The notes under the pieces: model-generated | What the model saw: only the letters and a program-made list of their open reading frames with translations | Told to the model about the DNA's origin: nothing | Database searches by the model: none | Origin: Ciona intestinalis | Taxonomy: Eukaryota > Chordata > Ascidiacea > Phlebobranchia > Cionidae | Assembly: GCF_000224145.3 (NCBI RefSeq) | Contig: NW_004190502.1 | Location: forward strand, 48,117-112,116 | Direction of reading: 5' to 3' | DNA: 64,000 nt | Position numbers and translations under genes: made by a program | In this document: positions 23,401 through 35,299 of the stretch, in pieces | Layout of the letters: the number at the start of each line of letters is the position of its first letter | Numbering within the stretch: position 1 is the stretch's first letter

Positions 23401-24504
23401 AGCCCAAATCCCAGGTCCCATTGCTTGCAGTATGACATCACCCATATATATATAATGTATGTTGCATCTCAGTGGTTATACTGGCTTCACTATATTGACG
23501 ATAGCAACCCAGTATTTTGCAACAAATATCAATGTAATAACAACTGCGTGAACTTTAGTTTCGTGTTTATATGAAACAGCTTCCCATATAATTGTGAAAG
23601 AAATCCTAAAGAGCCGGCATTGTGTTGGTTATCCCACAAGGCATTGTGAGGGTTTGGTAAGTGTCTTGCCCATGGACACATACGACGTTGCCACCATTGT
23701 GGACGTATGTGTCCTTGGACACGACATTAATAGCAAAACCCGATGATGCATTTATATTGCCAACTTTTGATAATCGAACAATCAACACTCAATTTTGTTT
23801 GACAGCTGACCGAAAGGTAAACACTGGAGCGGCGATGGAATTCGCGCGAACTCACATGTTCAACCAGAGTAATGGTGTACGTGGTGAAGTTCCCCGTATA
23901 TTGATGGTGATCACGGACGAAAATTCTACGGATGATGTTTTGGAGCCGGCCGAGAAACTGCGTGCTGAAGGGGTGTTGGTACGTGGGGTGGGGGGTATTT
24001 AGGGGGGTTGGTACGTGGGGTGGGGGGTAATTAGGGGGGTTGGCGCCTGCATTGTAACCAAAGATCACCGGGTTTGAGGCTCGATACCATTGTGGTTGGC
24101 ATGTTTTGTGGGGGTTGTAGAAGCTTGATCATAGCCCAGAGGTTACTGGGTTCAAGGCTCAACGCCGCTATATAAGTTACATTCACCCAAAAAACACAGA
24201 TATTTCAAACATAATTTAAAACTTTACCTGGTTCTTATTTATTGAATTATTTACAAACAATCTCCATTATTACCATTGTTGACATAACAATGCATTGCAG
24301 ACATACGCGATAGGACTTGCAGAAGATGGAAAAATATTGGACCGCGATCAATTAATGCAAATAGCTGGCGAGGACGACCATTTGTTCAACCCCGACCACG
24401 ATATCTCCCAAGTTGGGGTCGGGTTGATAAACGAGTTCACCGTCCACATTTGTGCCGATCCTTGTGTGCATGCATTGCATAATCATGAACATTTTGCCCG
24501 GTGA
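20491..24504 (+). CDS. Secreted Ly6/uPAR (LU) - Sushi - vWA protein, 411 aa
   Basis: Ten exons: 20491..20542, 20595..20680, 20759..20854, 21169..21283, 22063..22248, 22596..22698, 23046..23200, 23580..23656, 23817..23978 and 24301..24504. Phases agree and total 412 codons. Residues 1-17 are a signal peptide (VCFAVIAIAVVA). Residues 19-116 are an LU three-finger domain: it opens LECWTCIS and ends CCCHDDRCN (101-109), the family signature. Exon 5 (117-178) is a Sushi/CCP module with CPP, a Cys ladder and NGSWSESPPCC. Residues 180-400 form a vWA domain (DIVTLYHSSN, VGYPTRHCEGL, NTGAAMEF, ILMVITDENS, TYAIGL). The first MIDAS Asp appears to be His194, so metal binding may be lost. There is no protease domain or membrane anchor; the protein ends HEHFAR. 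Extracellular recognition is inferred. Confidence 0.85.
22253..22350 (+). repeat. 15-bp minisatellite beside an intron donor
   Basis: About six copies of a GTTGTTGATAAGGGT or GTTGTTGATAGGGGT unit start right after the GTGAGT donor at 22249. Confidence 0.85.
23236..23390. mobile_element. Degenerate MITE family A copy, intronic
   Basis: It shares GCACATAATATCAAAATATC, TCATGTTTTAATCAATTAAC and ACGGTCTATGGGAGT with the better copies. The right end is eroded. Confidence 0.6.
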
Positions 24505-24810
24505 TTCGGCAATTTCCAATTTTGTTGAGTCATCTTACATCACAATTGTGATTCGGCAAATATTTCCATTTTTGTTAAGTCATCATTTGTAATTATTACA
24601 TCACAATTGTTCGATTGTTAAAATTGTCATTGTTTATTTACATTGTCATGGTTGACCTGCAAGTAATAGAAATAACATTAATAAATTACTAATTTTATAA
24701 TATTTCTATGTTTGCCTTTTTAATAAACAATTTAATTCAAACATTATAATAAAAATTTACGAACATTAAGGAGCTTTTATTTTGTCAAACATAGAAATCA
24801 CCGAATATAT

Positions 24811-27800
24811 TTATTTCTCGTCATCTTGAAACATATCGTGATCCCATTGGTCAGGTGACTTCCGATGACCTTTGACCTTTGTTATGTGTTGTCGCGCATC
24901 GGTGGTTTGGGGGGCTGTGGGTTAATTGGGGGTTGTTATGATGTCATTGATGTATGATGTCATTAACGGTGATGTCATTTATAACATATTTATTGTTTGA
25001 CATCATCAATGTATGACATCATCATCAATGCATGACATCATCACCTTGAGCACGAACAACTCTCTGATCTTGAATTTCTTTCACGTACGTTCCTCGTTTG
25101 GGGGAATTCCCATCACTTGAACTTCTAGATCGACTTCTGGATCTGTAACGATGGGTTGATTATGATGTCATAATAAAACAAACAATGGGTTGATTATGAT
25201 GTCATAATAAAACAAACAATGACCTTTCATCTTCGTTTGTTCTTCGCGGCTTCCATTGTTGACGATCCCTGTAACAATGGATGGTTATGACATCATCAAC
25301 ATGGTTATGACATCACAAACCTGTTATAATTGTTGTTACCATAGTTACCACGACCCCGATAATTATTATTATATCCACGATTGAAACGATTGTTGTTGTA
25401 ATAATTCCCTCGGTTGTTGTAATTGTTGTAGTTACCTGTCAATCAAACATAACCTGTCAATCAAACATAACCTGTCAATCAAACACAACCTGTCAATTAA
25501 ACACAACCTGTCAATCAAACATAACCTGTCAATTAAACACAACCTGTCAATCAAACACAACCTGTCAATCAAACATAACCTGTCAATCAAACATAACCTG
25601 TCAATCAAACATAACCTGTCAATTAAACACAACCTGTCAATCAAACACAACCTGTCAATCAAATATAACCTGTCAATCAAACCCACCTCTATACTGCCCC
25701 CTCCCCCTCCATTGGAATCGTTGATTATTCCGTTGGTTGCCGTGGTGACCTCGTGTACGGTTGTCACGGTAACGATCAGGTGACCTTGACGAGCTACGAT
25801 CCGATTGCGAATCTTTACGCGAACCTTGTCTGTGATGATTTTAGATTGTGATAATCATCGACTGGTTACTTGTGGTAACTCGTGAGCGTGCATGAAGTGC
25901 GGGTAAAATAAGTTACGTTTATTAATACTTGTGTACAAGCAGCCTCGGTGTTGAGCCAACTGTGGTCTAAATCATACATGCAGCTGACGAAGTTAGGTGT
26001 ACGGAACAGAACACCACATGTTATAACAACTAATGTTGTTTTATAAATAAATAAATATAAATAGCTTGGGTGTTGCGTCAACTCAACAACAATAACCTAT
26101 ATATCTCAACTTACACACCCCCCCCCACTCGCCACACCCCCCATACCTGCCGTAAGCACGCGGCAACGACTTTGACGAGTCGGAACTTTTCGAACGTGAT
26201 CTACTGCCCTCATGTGGTGGTTTCGCAAACTTCATCTCGATGTTCGGGAAGCTATCCAGGTTTACGCTTACCTGTGATGTCATAATTAAACTGGTGATGT
26301 CATAATTAAACTGGTAATGTCATAATTAAATTTGTGATGTCATAATTGAACACGTTGTTGTTTATTAACATTTACATTTTGTCGCAATTATCAGCGTTAA
26401 TATTGAAGTAATTATCGGGATGTATGAGTTAAAAAAATGTAAAACATAAACGAGCGACAACTTGTTAAAAGGGTGGTAACATGTACCTAAGATTTGAAAC
26501 TAATAATCACAACAACCACATAACCATGCAATAAACTACAATATAAGGGGGTATGGTGTTTTGTTTGTTGGTGTAAACTTCCACTACATGAGTATATTAC
26601 GCAACGTTGGATGTCGCGCACCATTATTACAGTTGGATGGTTATTATTATACACGTTGACTCGATATTAAACTTCAAACAAAATATAACAAATATGACAT
26701 CACAATACCTTCTGTTCGGCCTTCTCCTCTTTTTCCTGGCCGGCCAATCGGATTCGTTCGTTTAACGTTATCTTTGTCATGTGACTAACATCACGTGTTC
26801 CTGTGACATCATCAATGTAATCATGACATCATCAACACAATTATGACATCACAAACCTTGTGGGGTAACTTGAATCTTCTTGAGCGACTTTTTATCCCTC
26901 TCTTGCCCCCCCGAGTGGATGAGTGATACAAACTCCTCTTCCTTGGAGGATTTGATCCGATGGAAGATGGAAGCGAGGGTCGGGATGCGGGGGATCAACC
27001 CTCGGAGGTGGTGGAGGGGGAGGTCATCGGGTACGTGGCTGTGGGGGGTGGGGTTATATCGGGGGTGGGTTATATCGGGGGTGGGTTATATCGGGGGTTA
27101 GATATATAGAGGGGAATATACACATGTGTGGTTGAGAGTTATATATGGGGTTCTCTACATTGAGGGCTATGGGGATTGTGTTGAAAATACAGGGAGACAC
27201 GCAGCCAGGGGTTACTAAAGATGACATGATCATGTATGGGGTTACTAAAGGTCACTTACCGAATCAAACCATCACCAGTGTTTCCGTCATCTTTACATTT
27301 TTCAACTTTCTTCGATCTTTTTGATTCAGCATCACTGGCCTCGTCATCTTTATCCTATTATGATGTCATAATCAAACAACAATCAACATTATTATGATAA
27401 AACAATTACTTTGTTTTTTTTCTTCTTCTTTCTTTTTTTCTCCTTAGACACGGGGGAATCCCCATCACCAATACTATCTTTCCTCTTTTTCTTTTTTTTC
27501 TTCGATTTTTCGTCAATTTCAGGAGATTTCAAGCTCGATCGCTTTTTCTTTCGCCTGAAAATATTTTGTTATTTTTCGCCAAAATGTTGTCAGTGTTTCC
27601 AGACCTTAAATCTTGTGATTTCTTCTTTTTGGATTGGTCATCACTGGAGCTTGATGGGACTTCCCCTTCCGTTGATGATGCAACGGAACGTCTATAATTA
27701 AGTTATTATGACATCATCACTTTATTATGACATCATCACTTTATTGTGACATCATCAACTCATTATGACATCATCAACTCAATGTAACATCATCCTTTAA

Positions 27801-30800
27801 TACAAACATGACAACTATATACAATTTCATTTCAAACGTTCGGTTTCAAAACTGAAACCATCTTCAGTGATGTAAGAGGTTAAAATGTTGAATGCGAACG
27901 AAATGTGTAAAGGGAAAACAATGCCCATTATTTTACAAATTAACTTTAATTATGACATCAATAATTACCTCTCGTTAATAAAATCACTCGCTGCAACCGA
28001 CCATTTGCTCTCGGGGGGTTGTTGATTCTGTTGTTGATTTTGTTGTTGTTCACCAAATCCATAGTTAGGGTCGAAACCTGTTATTTTATTTGTTTGTTTA
28101 TTTATTTATTTCATTTTTTTAATTTTAATTTTTTGAGTATTTTTTCCAGAAACTTTTTTTCAAAGGAATTTAATATTTAAAAATATTTCTCATAATTACC
28201 GTGTTGTACAATATGCTGAGTCGGGTACGTCGTCATCAAATTTTGCCGAGTCACAATTGGATTGCTCTCAATTTTCTCCGACGCCATAGAAACCTTATTC
28301 TCATTTTTCTCTGTTTTATTTTTAATAAAATGTTACCAAAAGTTCGTTTTCCACCATCTACCCCGCACACCCCCCCATACTTACTTTGAAGTTGAAACTA
28401 ATTTTATTTTTTTGTAAATTTTCAAAATATCTCGGGATAAATCAACTTTTGTCAAAATTCCTCCATTTTTAAACAACGTCCATTTTATGAATGCCAGATA
28501 ATAATAACAATAATAATCGCCACAAAATTGAATATTGGAACAAAGACAACGCTGCTGGAAAAGAGGTTTTTATGAGGATTTATTAATTTAACAAAAAATC
28601 AGTAACCTGAAAAATTAATACCGGTTACTGTTTTAACAAAAAAATGTTAATTTATTTTTAAAATTTATTTGTTCAACAAAAATTTATTAGCTTAATATTT
28701 AAGTTTTTATTTGTTCAATAAAAACTATTTATTTATTTAATTAAACTTCAATTTTAATAAAACGTAAAAAAAACAAAATTTAAAAAAAACAAACAAAGTT
28801 TTTCTACCTTGCATTGAAGTTTCTGAGAATGTTTGACTGCCACCTAGTGTTGGGATTTTTTGTCCGATTTCCTGGTTGCGATCTGGAGAAAACCCCGGGA
28901 TATGACCTCTGCCTGACCCCGGCTTATTTTGAGCAAAAGATTCTGTGGAAGCAAACTTAGTATGAGTGTGTTCTTAGTTAAACCAGAGGTTATCGGTTGA
29001 GAAACATATATTGTAGACTTTGTTCTTGGGCAAGACACTTAACGGACATTTGCTCTAACCCAGTGGTCACTAATGGGTTAAATTATCAGCCATACAGACA
29101 CATTATATTAAACATAGAAACAACATTTCACCCGTCGCTTCTTCAAAGTCAAAGTTGGGTAATTCCCCCGAGTTCTTCACCTTGAGTGGCCAACTTTCCT
29201 CCGATTTATCTGGAATAATGGGCATTATGATGTCATACATGGTTCATGATGTCATAGATGGTTTTTATATTTTTAACAAAACTTGGAGTTGAAGGTGGTA
29301 ATATTACTCAACACGCATATGATGATGTCATTAATGACATCATAGTTTGATAACGTCATTGTGACATTATAGTTTGATGACATCACAATACCTTCATCTT
29401 CCCATTTACTGGACGCAGGACGCGGCCACAACCGTGTTCGGATAATTTCCTTTCGACGTTTCTGCTTCTCTGTTAACTCCTATAGATATCATGTATATTA
29501 TAATAGATATCATATATATTATCATAGATATCATATATATTATCATAGATATCATATATATTATCATAGATATCATATATATTATCATAGATATCATATA
29601 TATTATCAAAGATATCATATATATTATAATAGATATCATATATATTATCATAGATATCATATATATTATCATAGATATCATATATATTATCAAAGATATC
29701 ATATATATTATAATAGATATCATATATATTATCATAGATATCATATATATTATCATAGATATCATATATATATTATCATAGATATCATATATATTATCAT
29801 AGATATCATATATTATAGTACCTTCTTCTCCGGTTGTTCTGATTGGTCGGTTTGAATTTGAATAACATTTGAAGACACCTGATTGGTCGGTGGTGGAACA
29901 GGTTGGGGTTGGAAGGCTTGGGTTCCTGGGGTGGAATAAAGTAGAAGAAGAATATATATTTATGTATGTATGTATATATTTATGTATGTTTAGATTATGA
30001 AACATGAGGTCATTGGGCGTTCAATGGGTGGCATTAAGTTACTACAAGCCATGTTTAAAACATTGTGTGGTTGATATTTATTAACATTGTGTGGTTGATA
30101 TTTATTAACAATGTGTGGTTGATATTTATTAACATTGTGTGGTTGATATTTATTAACATTGTGTGGTTGATATTTATTAACATTGTGTGGTTGATATTTA
30201 TTAACTGCAGGTTATCTATACTAACACCCACTTTGTTGCATCGGTATCAACTATAACCAAATATACCAACCCATACCCATACCCATGCAACCAAATATAC
30301 CAACCCATACCCATGCAACCAACCCATATTACCCCATACCCATGCATACAATGCAACCAAATATACCAACCCATACCCATGCATACAATGCAACCAAATA
30401 TACCAACCCATACCCATGCATACAATGCAACCAAATATACCAACCCATAACCATGCATACAATGCAACCAACCCATATTACCACACATTCCATATTACCC
30501 CTATATCCCATATTACCCCATGTCCCATATTACCCCATACCCATATTACCCCTGTATCCCATATTACCCCACATTCACTATTACCCAATGTCCCGTATTA
30601 CCCCACATCCCATATTACCCCACATTCCCTATTACCCCACATTCCCTATTACCCAGTGTCCCGTATTACCCCACATCCCATATCACCCCACATTCACTAT
30701 TACGCAATGTCCCATATTACCCCATATCACCTCACATTCACTATTACCCAGTGTCCCATATTACCCCCATATTCCGTATTACCCAACATCACATATTACC

Positions 30801-33800
30801 CCATATTCTATTTTACCCCATATTCCATACAACGAGACCATCCCATATCACCCCACATATAACACCCCCACACCTTGTTGCAACGGAATCATCGTCATCT
30901 TCCCGTCAACTCCCGGCACCGCGATCATCATCATCGCTTTCCCTTCCTCGTAATTTGGCATAATCATCACTGTGATGTCATAATGGTTACTATTACACAC
31001 AATAACCAAGTCCAATAAATAGTTTAAGAGAGATTTATTTCCTTTTAAAATATCACCGTCAATTTCTTAAATAAATCACCCCAATGTTATCATGGCATTA
31101 TAAATAATCACAAAGTCACAATAATATTAATAATAATTACTTGGCTGCATACTGCCTCCTTGTGGAAACGACATCTGTGGAAAGTTGAACGGGAACGTGG
31201 GTTGTTCGGCCCTGCACATGGGGGGTTAGTGGGGGTGATAATTGTTGATATTCGTTCATCTAATGTTACTAATATACCACTGTAGGCGCCAAACCTGGGG
31301 TGGCAGGGTGGGCAGGTTAACCCCCGGTATTTCTACACTGCATTAATCAGTAAACATTACAACCAATAAGTTAGATTTGTTTCACAGGTTTTTGTTTCTG
31401 TATAATATTCCATTCATAGTGACATCTGTCGTAACACCCTAATCCTCTATTATGACATCACACATACTTTTGTTTGTCTTTCATTGTGACATCATCAACC
31501 CCTTTATCCTTGGGGGAATCCCCTGTCCTGAGATCTCGTTGTTTCTTCGATTTTTTCTTCGCTTTCCGCTTGGCTGGGCTCGGTGAACTCGACGACCCCG
31601 AACCGGATGATTCCGAACTTTAATTAAAAAGGTCAACCATTCAATTTTATTTAAATGAAGATTAAATAAAAATAAAATAGTTTGAAAAAGTAACAATTTT
31701 TTTTAATCTTTAATTTACTTTTATCAATATTTAATTAACCTTAATCATATTTATCATTAAAGTAAAGCTTTCATCCGACTTAATTAATTAAATTAATATT
31801 AATTGATCAACAAACACTGAACCTTTCATCTGAGGAATCAGTGTCAGATTTTTTCATTTTCTTGGATTTTTTTTTCATTTTTTTCTTTTTCTTTTTTTTC
31901 TCTGGTTCATCATCGGCCATCTTGGATTTAATTTTCTTCAAAGATTTCTCGTGACGAGCGATTGATGCGAGAGCGATCTTCTCCATCTTCATCGCTGCCG
32001 TCCCCGCGTCCTCCTGTGATATCGGGGTGAAAATATAAACCAGGGGGTTCAGGGCTCGATAGTTGTCACTGATACCATTGTAGTTGTGTCTTTGGGCAAA
32101 TTACTTAACAGCAATTACTCCAACCCAGTGGTCACTAATGAGTTGTCCAGATTATTAGCCATATATAAACAATCACAGACAAAGTTACATACGTGGTAAC
32201 TCAGAAGCGAGCATACAGGAAAAACTGTCCACAAAGTTTTATGACATCGCAATAATATTAATCGTATGATGATCACAACATCACAACCCACCTGTGATGT
32301 CACTTCCTCTTTCTTTACCTCGATGTCCGAGGAATTCCAACCAATCACATCGCTCGGTGTTGGCTGGGGGGGTAACTCGCTAAACAGGGTAATGTAAACA
32401 GGGTAACGTGGGGGTGAAGTAGGGTTAAAGGGTTAACATGGGTAACATTTCATCATTAAACAACTTTGAGTAATTGACAATTAAGAACTTATTTACAAAA
32501 CAAACAAGGTAATTTTCAATAAACCATTTATATTCAGGACTGTTTATTTTTACAAAAGGTTTTATTTCAATATTTATGACATCATCGATAGTTATGACAT
32601 CACAGATAATTATGACATCACCCTATGATATATTGCAGTTATGACATCACAACCTTACCTTGGTTTATCGTCCCATCGCGGTTGGGCAACGGGGGATTTT
32701 GATTGGTTGACGGGGGTTCGCAACTTATTAGGCGGGGTTCGTGACCTTTCACGTGACTTTTCACGACTTCTATCACGAGTTCGTGATCGTGATCGGGAAT
32801 ATGAGTATCGTTTACGAACAGGTGAATATGATCGTGATCGAGATCTATCACGTGATCGTGAGCGCGAATATGAACGGGATCTGTTGGAAGGTTGGTGGAT
32901 TTGGAAACTTTGTTTTGTTAGTTTTCTATAAACAGTGGGATGTTGGTGGAGTATTAATAAAATACATTATTGTTTGTTACATACATAGATGCGCGTGACT
33001 TGCTTTATTTAAGAGGATTCATGGTGTAGACTATTCTATATTTCAATATTCAGTAAAAGTAACAGCATTGAAGTTAAATTGGTTGCGAAACAGGAAAGCG
33101 TTTGCGAACCATTGGCTGTTTAGTTATCAGTGTTGGAACTCTTGTGCAACAATATTCATTATGACATCACACCCACCACACCCACCTTGACCGTGAGCGA
33201 TTATAATATCGTCGTTGTGGTTGATATCGATTGTTATAATTCCAATTGTTGCCTCTGAAGTTTCCTCTTCCCCCTCTGTAGTTGAACCTGGGTGACAAGC
33301 ATTGTCAAGTTACTAACATGGTTGTACAGTTGCATCATAACACATAGGTAATGGGTTCAAGGTCTAGGACTGCCACTTGTGCGGGCGTATGTGTCCTTGG
33401 GCAAGACACTTAACGGCAATTGATCCAACCCAGTGGTCGCTAATGGTTTGTTTAAATTATCAGCCACATATAAAAACAACCACCCGCAAAGTTACATACG
33501 TGATAACTTGTAAGCGAAAATATTTGCAAATAAGATTCATTCATATTTTCTACAAGTTACATTCATTTATTTATTACAGGGCAACCACCCACAAAGTTAC
33601 ATAACTTGAACACAAATAATCACAAACAAGTAACAACGATCCATTATTACATCACATACCTTTGATTATACCTCTGATTGAATCCTCTGTTATTCCATCC
33701 CCCCCGTTGATGATGTTGGTTGTCTCGATACGCCGGGGCACGAAACACTTTCGTCCAGTTAGCCGTTCGCAGTTTCGCCCCACTCTCCGTGCGTATGGGT

Positions 33801-34400
33801 GAAAGTGACATCGAACGACGACCACCCTCATTTCTGTTAATAGGATTTCTATGAAACTTTCATACACTGTGAGTTTATTGTATGTTTGGTTTATCAGCCA
33901 CGTTTTTATTTGACATTTTTACTCGTGTTTTTACTCATAGCGTGTTTTAACAACTGTTGTTTTGCTGCTAATTCCATTCTCTTCGTTGTTTTAAACAATT
34001 TAATTCAAAGAAGTAAATAAATAATCTTTTTTTTTATAAAGAAATAATTTTTCAGCAACATCCAATTATCGCAGATGTAAAACAAAAATACAAATAAATA
34101 TAAACAATATAATATATCTATGTGCTTTTATAAGTTTTAGCATGGCAGTAAACAAGCACATTTGTACATTCAACAATCTAACATACAAAATCTAACATAC
34201 AAATTCAACAATCTAACATCCCAAACAAAGTTTAAACATAATTAGTTAAATACATATGTTGCTACAACCATATAATATACTAAAGTCAAAATGAACAACA
34301 AAAATTTTTAAGTTGCAAAGTTTATAACATGAACATATATAAGTTAATACACCACTTACCCCCTCAACGAATGTTTTTTTGGACTTGGCGACCTCGACAT
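24811..34400 (-). CDS. THRAP3/BCLAF1-family SR-related nuclear protein, 26 exons, 996 aa
   Basis: Transcript-order exons: 34400..34360, 33833..33660, 33287..33186, 32880..32659, 32379..32292, 32013..31823, 31617..31468, 31211..31141, 30969..30874, 29925..29822, 29479..29392, 29209..29132, 28942..28808, 28310..28200, 28077..27969, 27691..27605, 27554..27410, 27354..27260, 27038..26857, 26800..26709, 26271..26147, 25829..25687, 25435..25321, 25268..25224, 25142..25045 and 24914..24811. The sum is 2991 nt, in phase throughout. The N-terminus is MSRSPSP, then RGG- and Tyr/Asn-rich repeats, an RS domain, and Lys-rich acidic stretches. Family anchors are SIFHRIK, then ITLNERIRLAG (vertebrate MTLNERF), an RGG tract, and a C-terminal KSPDQWDHDMFQDDEK resembling SPKWTHDK. 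Known relatives act in nuclear mRNA splicing, export and decay. Length matches THRAP3 (955) and BCLAF1 (920). Nearly every intron carries decayed TGATGTCA or TGACATCA. Confidence 0.85.
25436..25690 (-). repeat. 18-bp minisatellite of splice-acceptor-like units
   Basis: About 14 copies of an 18-bp unit AACCTGTCAATCAAACAT fill the intron between THRAP3-like exons 22 and 23. On the coding (minus) strand each unit reads GATTGACAG|G, identical to the true acceptor of exon 23 at its low-coordinate edge. Confidence 0.9.
27035..27100 (+). repeat. GGGGTGGGTTATATC short tandem repeat
   Basis: Three to four copies of a 17-bp unit GGGGGTGGGTTATATC lie in the intron just upstream of the exon 26857..27038 (coding strand). 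Confidence 0.75.
29484..29818. repeat. 21-bp AT-rich minisatellite
   Basis: About 16 copies of a unit starting ATAGATATCATATATATT, intronic. Since 21 is a multiple of three, spurious long ORFs arise on both strands. Confidence 0.95.
30062..30205. repeat. 24-bp minisatellite
   Basis: Six copies of the 24-bp unit containing TTGTGTGGTTGATATTTATT, in a THRAP3-like intron. Confidence 0.95.
30250..30860. repeat. Two adjacent minisatellites (ACCCATACCCATGCA and CCATATTACCCCA)
   Basis: 30250..30480 repeats ATACCAACCCATACCCATGC with CATACAATGCAACCAAAT. 30480..30860 repeats CCATATTACCCC(A/T)CATTC. Both lie in the intron between THRAP3-like exons 9 and 10. Long Thr/His/Pro or Tyr/Ile ORFs here are repeat artefacts. 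Confidence 0.9.
33300..33605 (-). repeat. SINE-like repeat family B copy
   Basis: It contains GTGTCCTTGGGCAAGACACT, GATCCAACCCAGTGGTC, TAATTTATCAGCCACAT-like and CACCCGCAAAGTTACATA blocks. A second partial copy of the right part is at 33570..33605. It is intronic in the THRAP3-like gene. Confidence 0.7.
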
Positions 34401-35299
34401 TTCAATGTTTGGTGAAATATTTTAAATATCCTAAAATTTCTGATAAAATTTCGTGAAAGCAAAAAATTAGAACTCGCTTTGATGTGATCAGTGATGCGTG
34501 TAATGACGTATGAACATAGAAATAAATATTAATATGACGTCAATGTGCTTTACTAGCGGCACCACGCGGCCAATGCCAAGAACATTAATAAAACACATGA
34601 TGTCGCTGCACAAATGAAACAACATTAAAAAATATTATTTTCGGATCTTTTTAAACCATATTAATACGTGTATCTGTTTAGATATTCATAATTGAACATT
34701 AAATAATGGCATTGCCTATATGAAATAAAACACTATACGACGTAGAGAGGGCAAAAAGCCTGGATACATAAAACATACGTGGCAAGAAAATTAAACCCCA
34801 TAAGAAAGATCCCATAAGATATGTCCAAAACGTTATTTCTTTTCATTTTTTTTATCAATGAGCGTGTTTTAACAACTGTTGTTTTACCGTTACTACTCGT
34901 CTTTTCCTTGTTATCATGACCGAAAAAAAACAAAAAAAATCATTAATTCCAACTCTCCACAATACTGACATTGATTAAAACGTATTGAGACTGGGTAATG
35001 TGACGTCACTTTTACTTTGATTGACAAGCAACAAATTAACAAGAAAAATATTTCTTTGAAAATCGCGTAATTTATCGCGTAGTATTGTGACGTAATAAAA
35101 TTGTTTACTTGGTATTTGTTGGGATATATGACGTAACAATACCTCAGTTTACTTTAATTATCAATAGAAGGTGATTGATGTAGATTGTTCTGAAACAATA
35201 GATAAGAATTAGTTGTTTATGACGTAATAAATAGTTTATTCTTAATATCATCAGGTTTAACATTCCCGATTGTTACGTAGAGTTGATTATTACGTCATA
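34401..35299. other. Intergenic between divergent genes
   Basis: No gene seen. TGACGTCA becomes intact again here (about 34506 and 34999), in contrast to the THRAP3-like body on the left. This fits a divergent unmethylated promoter region. Confidence 0.5.

Noticed and set aside
25432..25767. Minus-strand ORF of repeated LIDRLC units
   Set aside because: Translation of the 18-bp minisatellite in a frame not used by the flanking exons.
29406..30005. Long ORFs of repeated MISMIIY / DIIYII units on both strands
   Set aside because: 21-bp AT-rich minisatellite; open in several frames by periodicity.
30216..30963. Several overlapping ORFs rich in Tyr, Pro, Thr or Trp, Leu, His
   Set aside because: Minisatellite artefacts inside an intron; only 30874..30969 (minus) is a real exon.
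32641..32931. + strand ORF rich in RDRDRE, looking like an RS-domain protein
   Set aside because: Antisense of the RS exon 32659..32880, whose minus-strand phase fits the whole 26-exon model.
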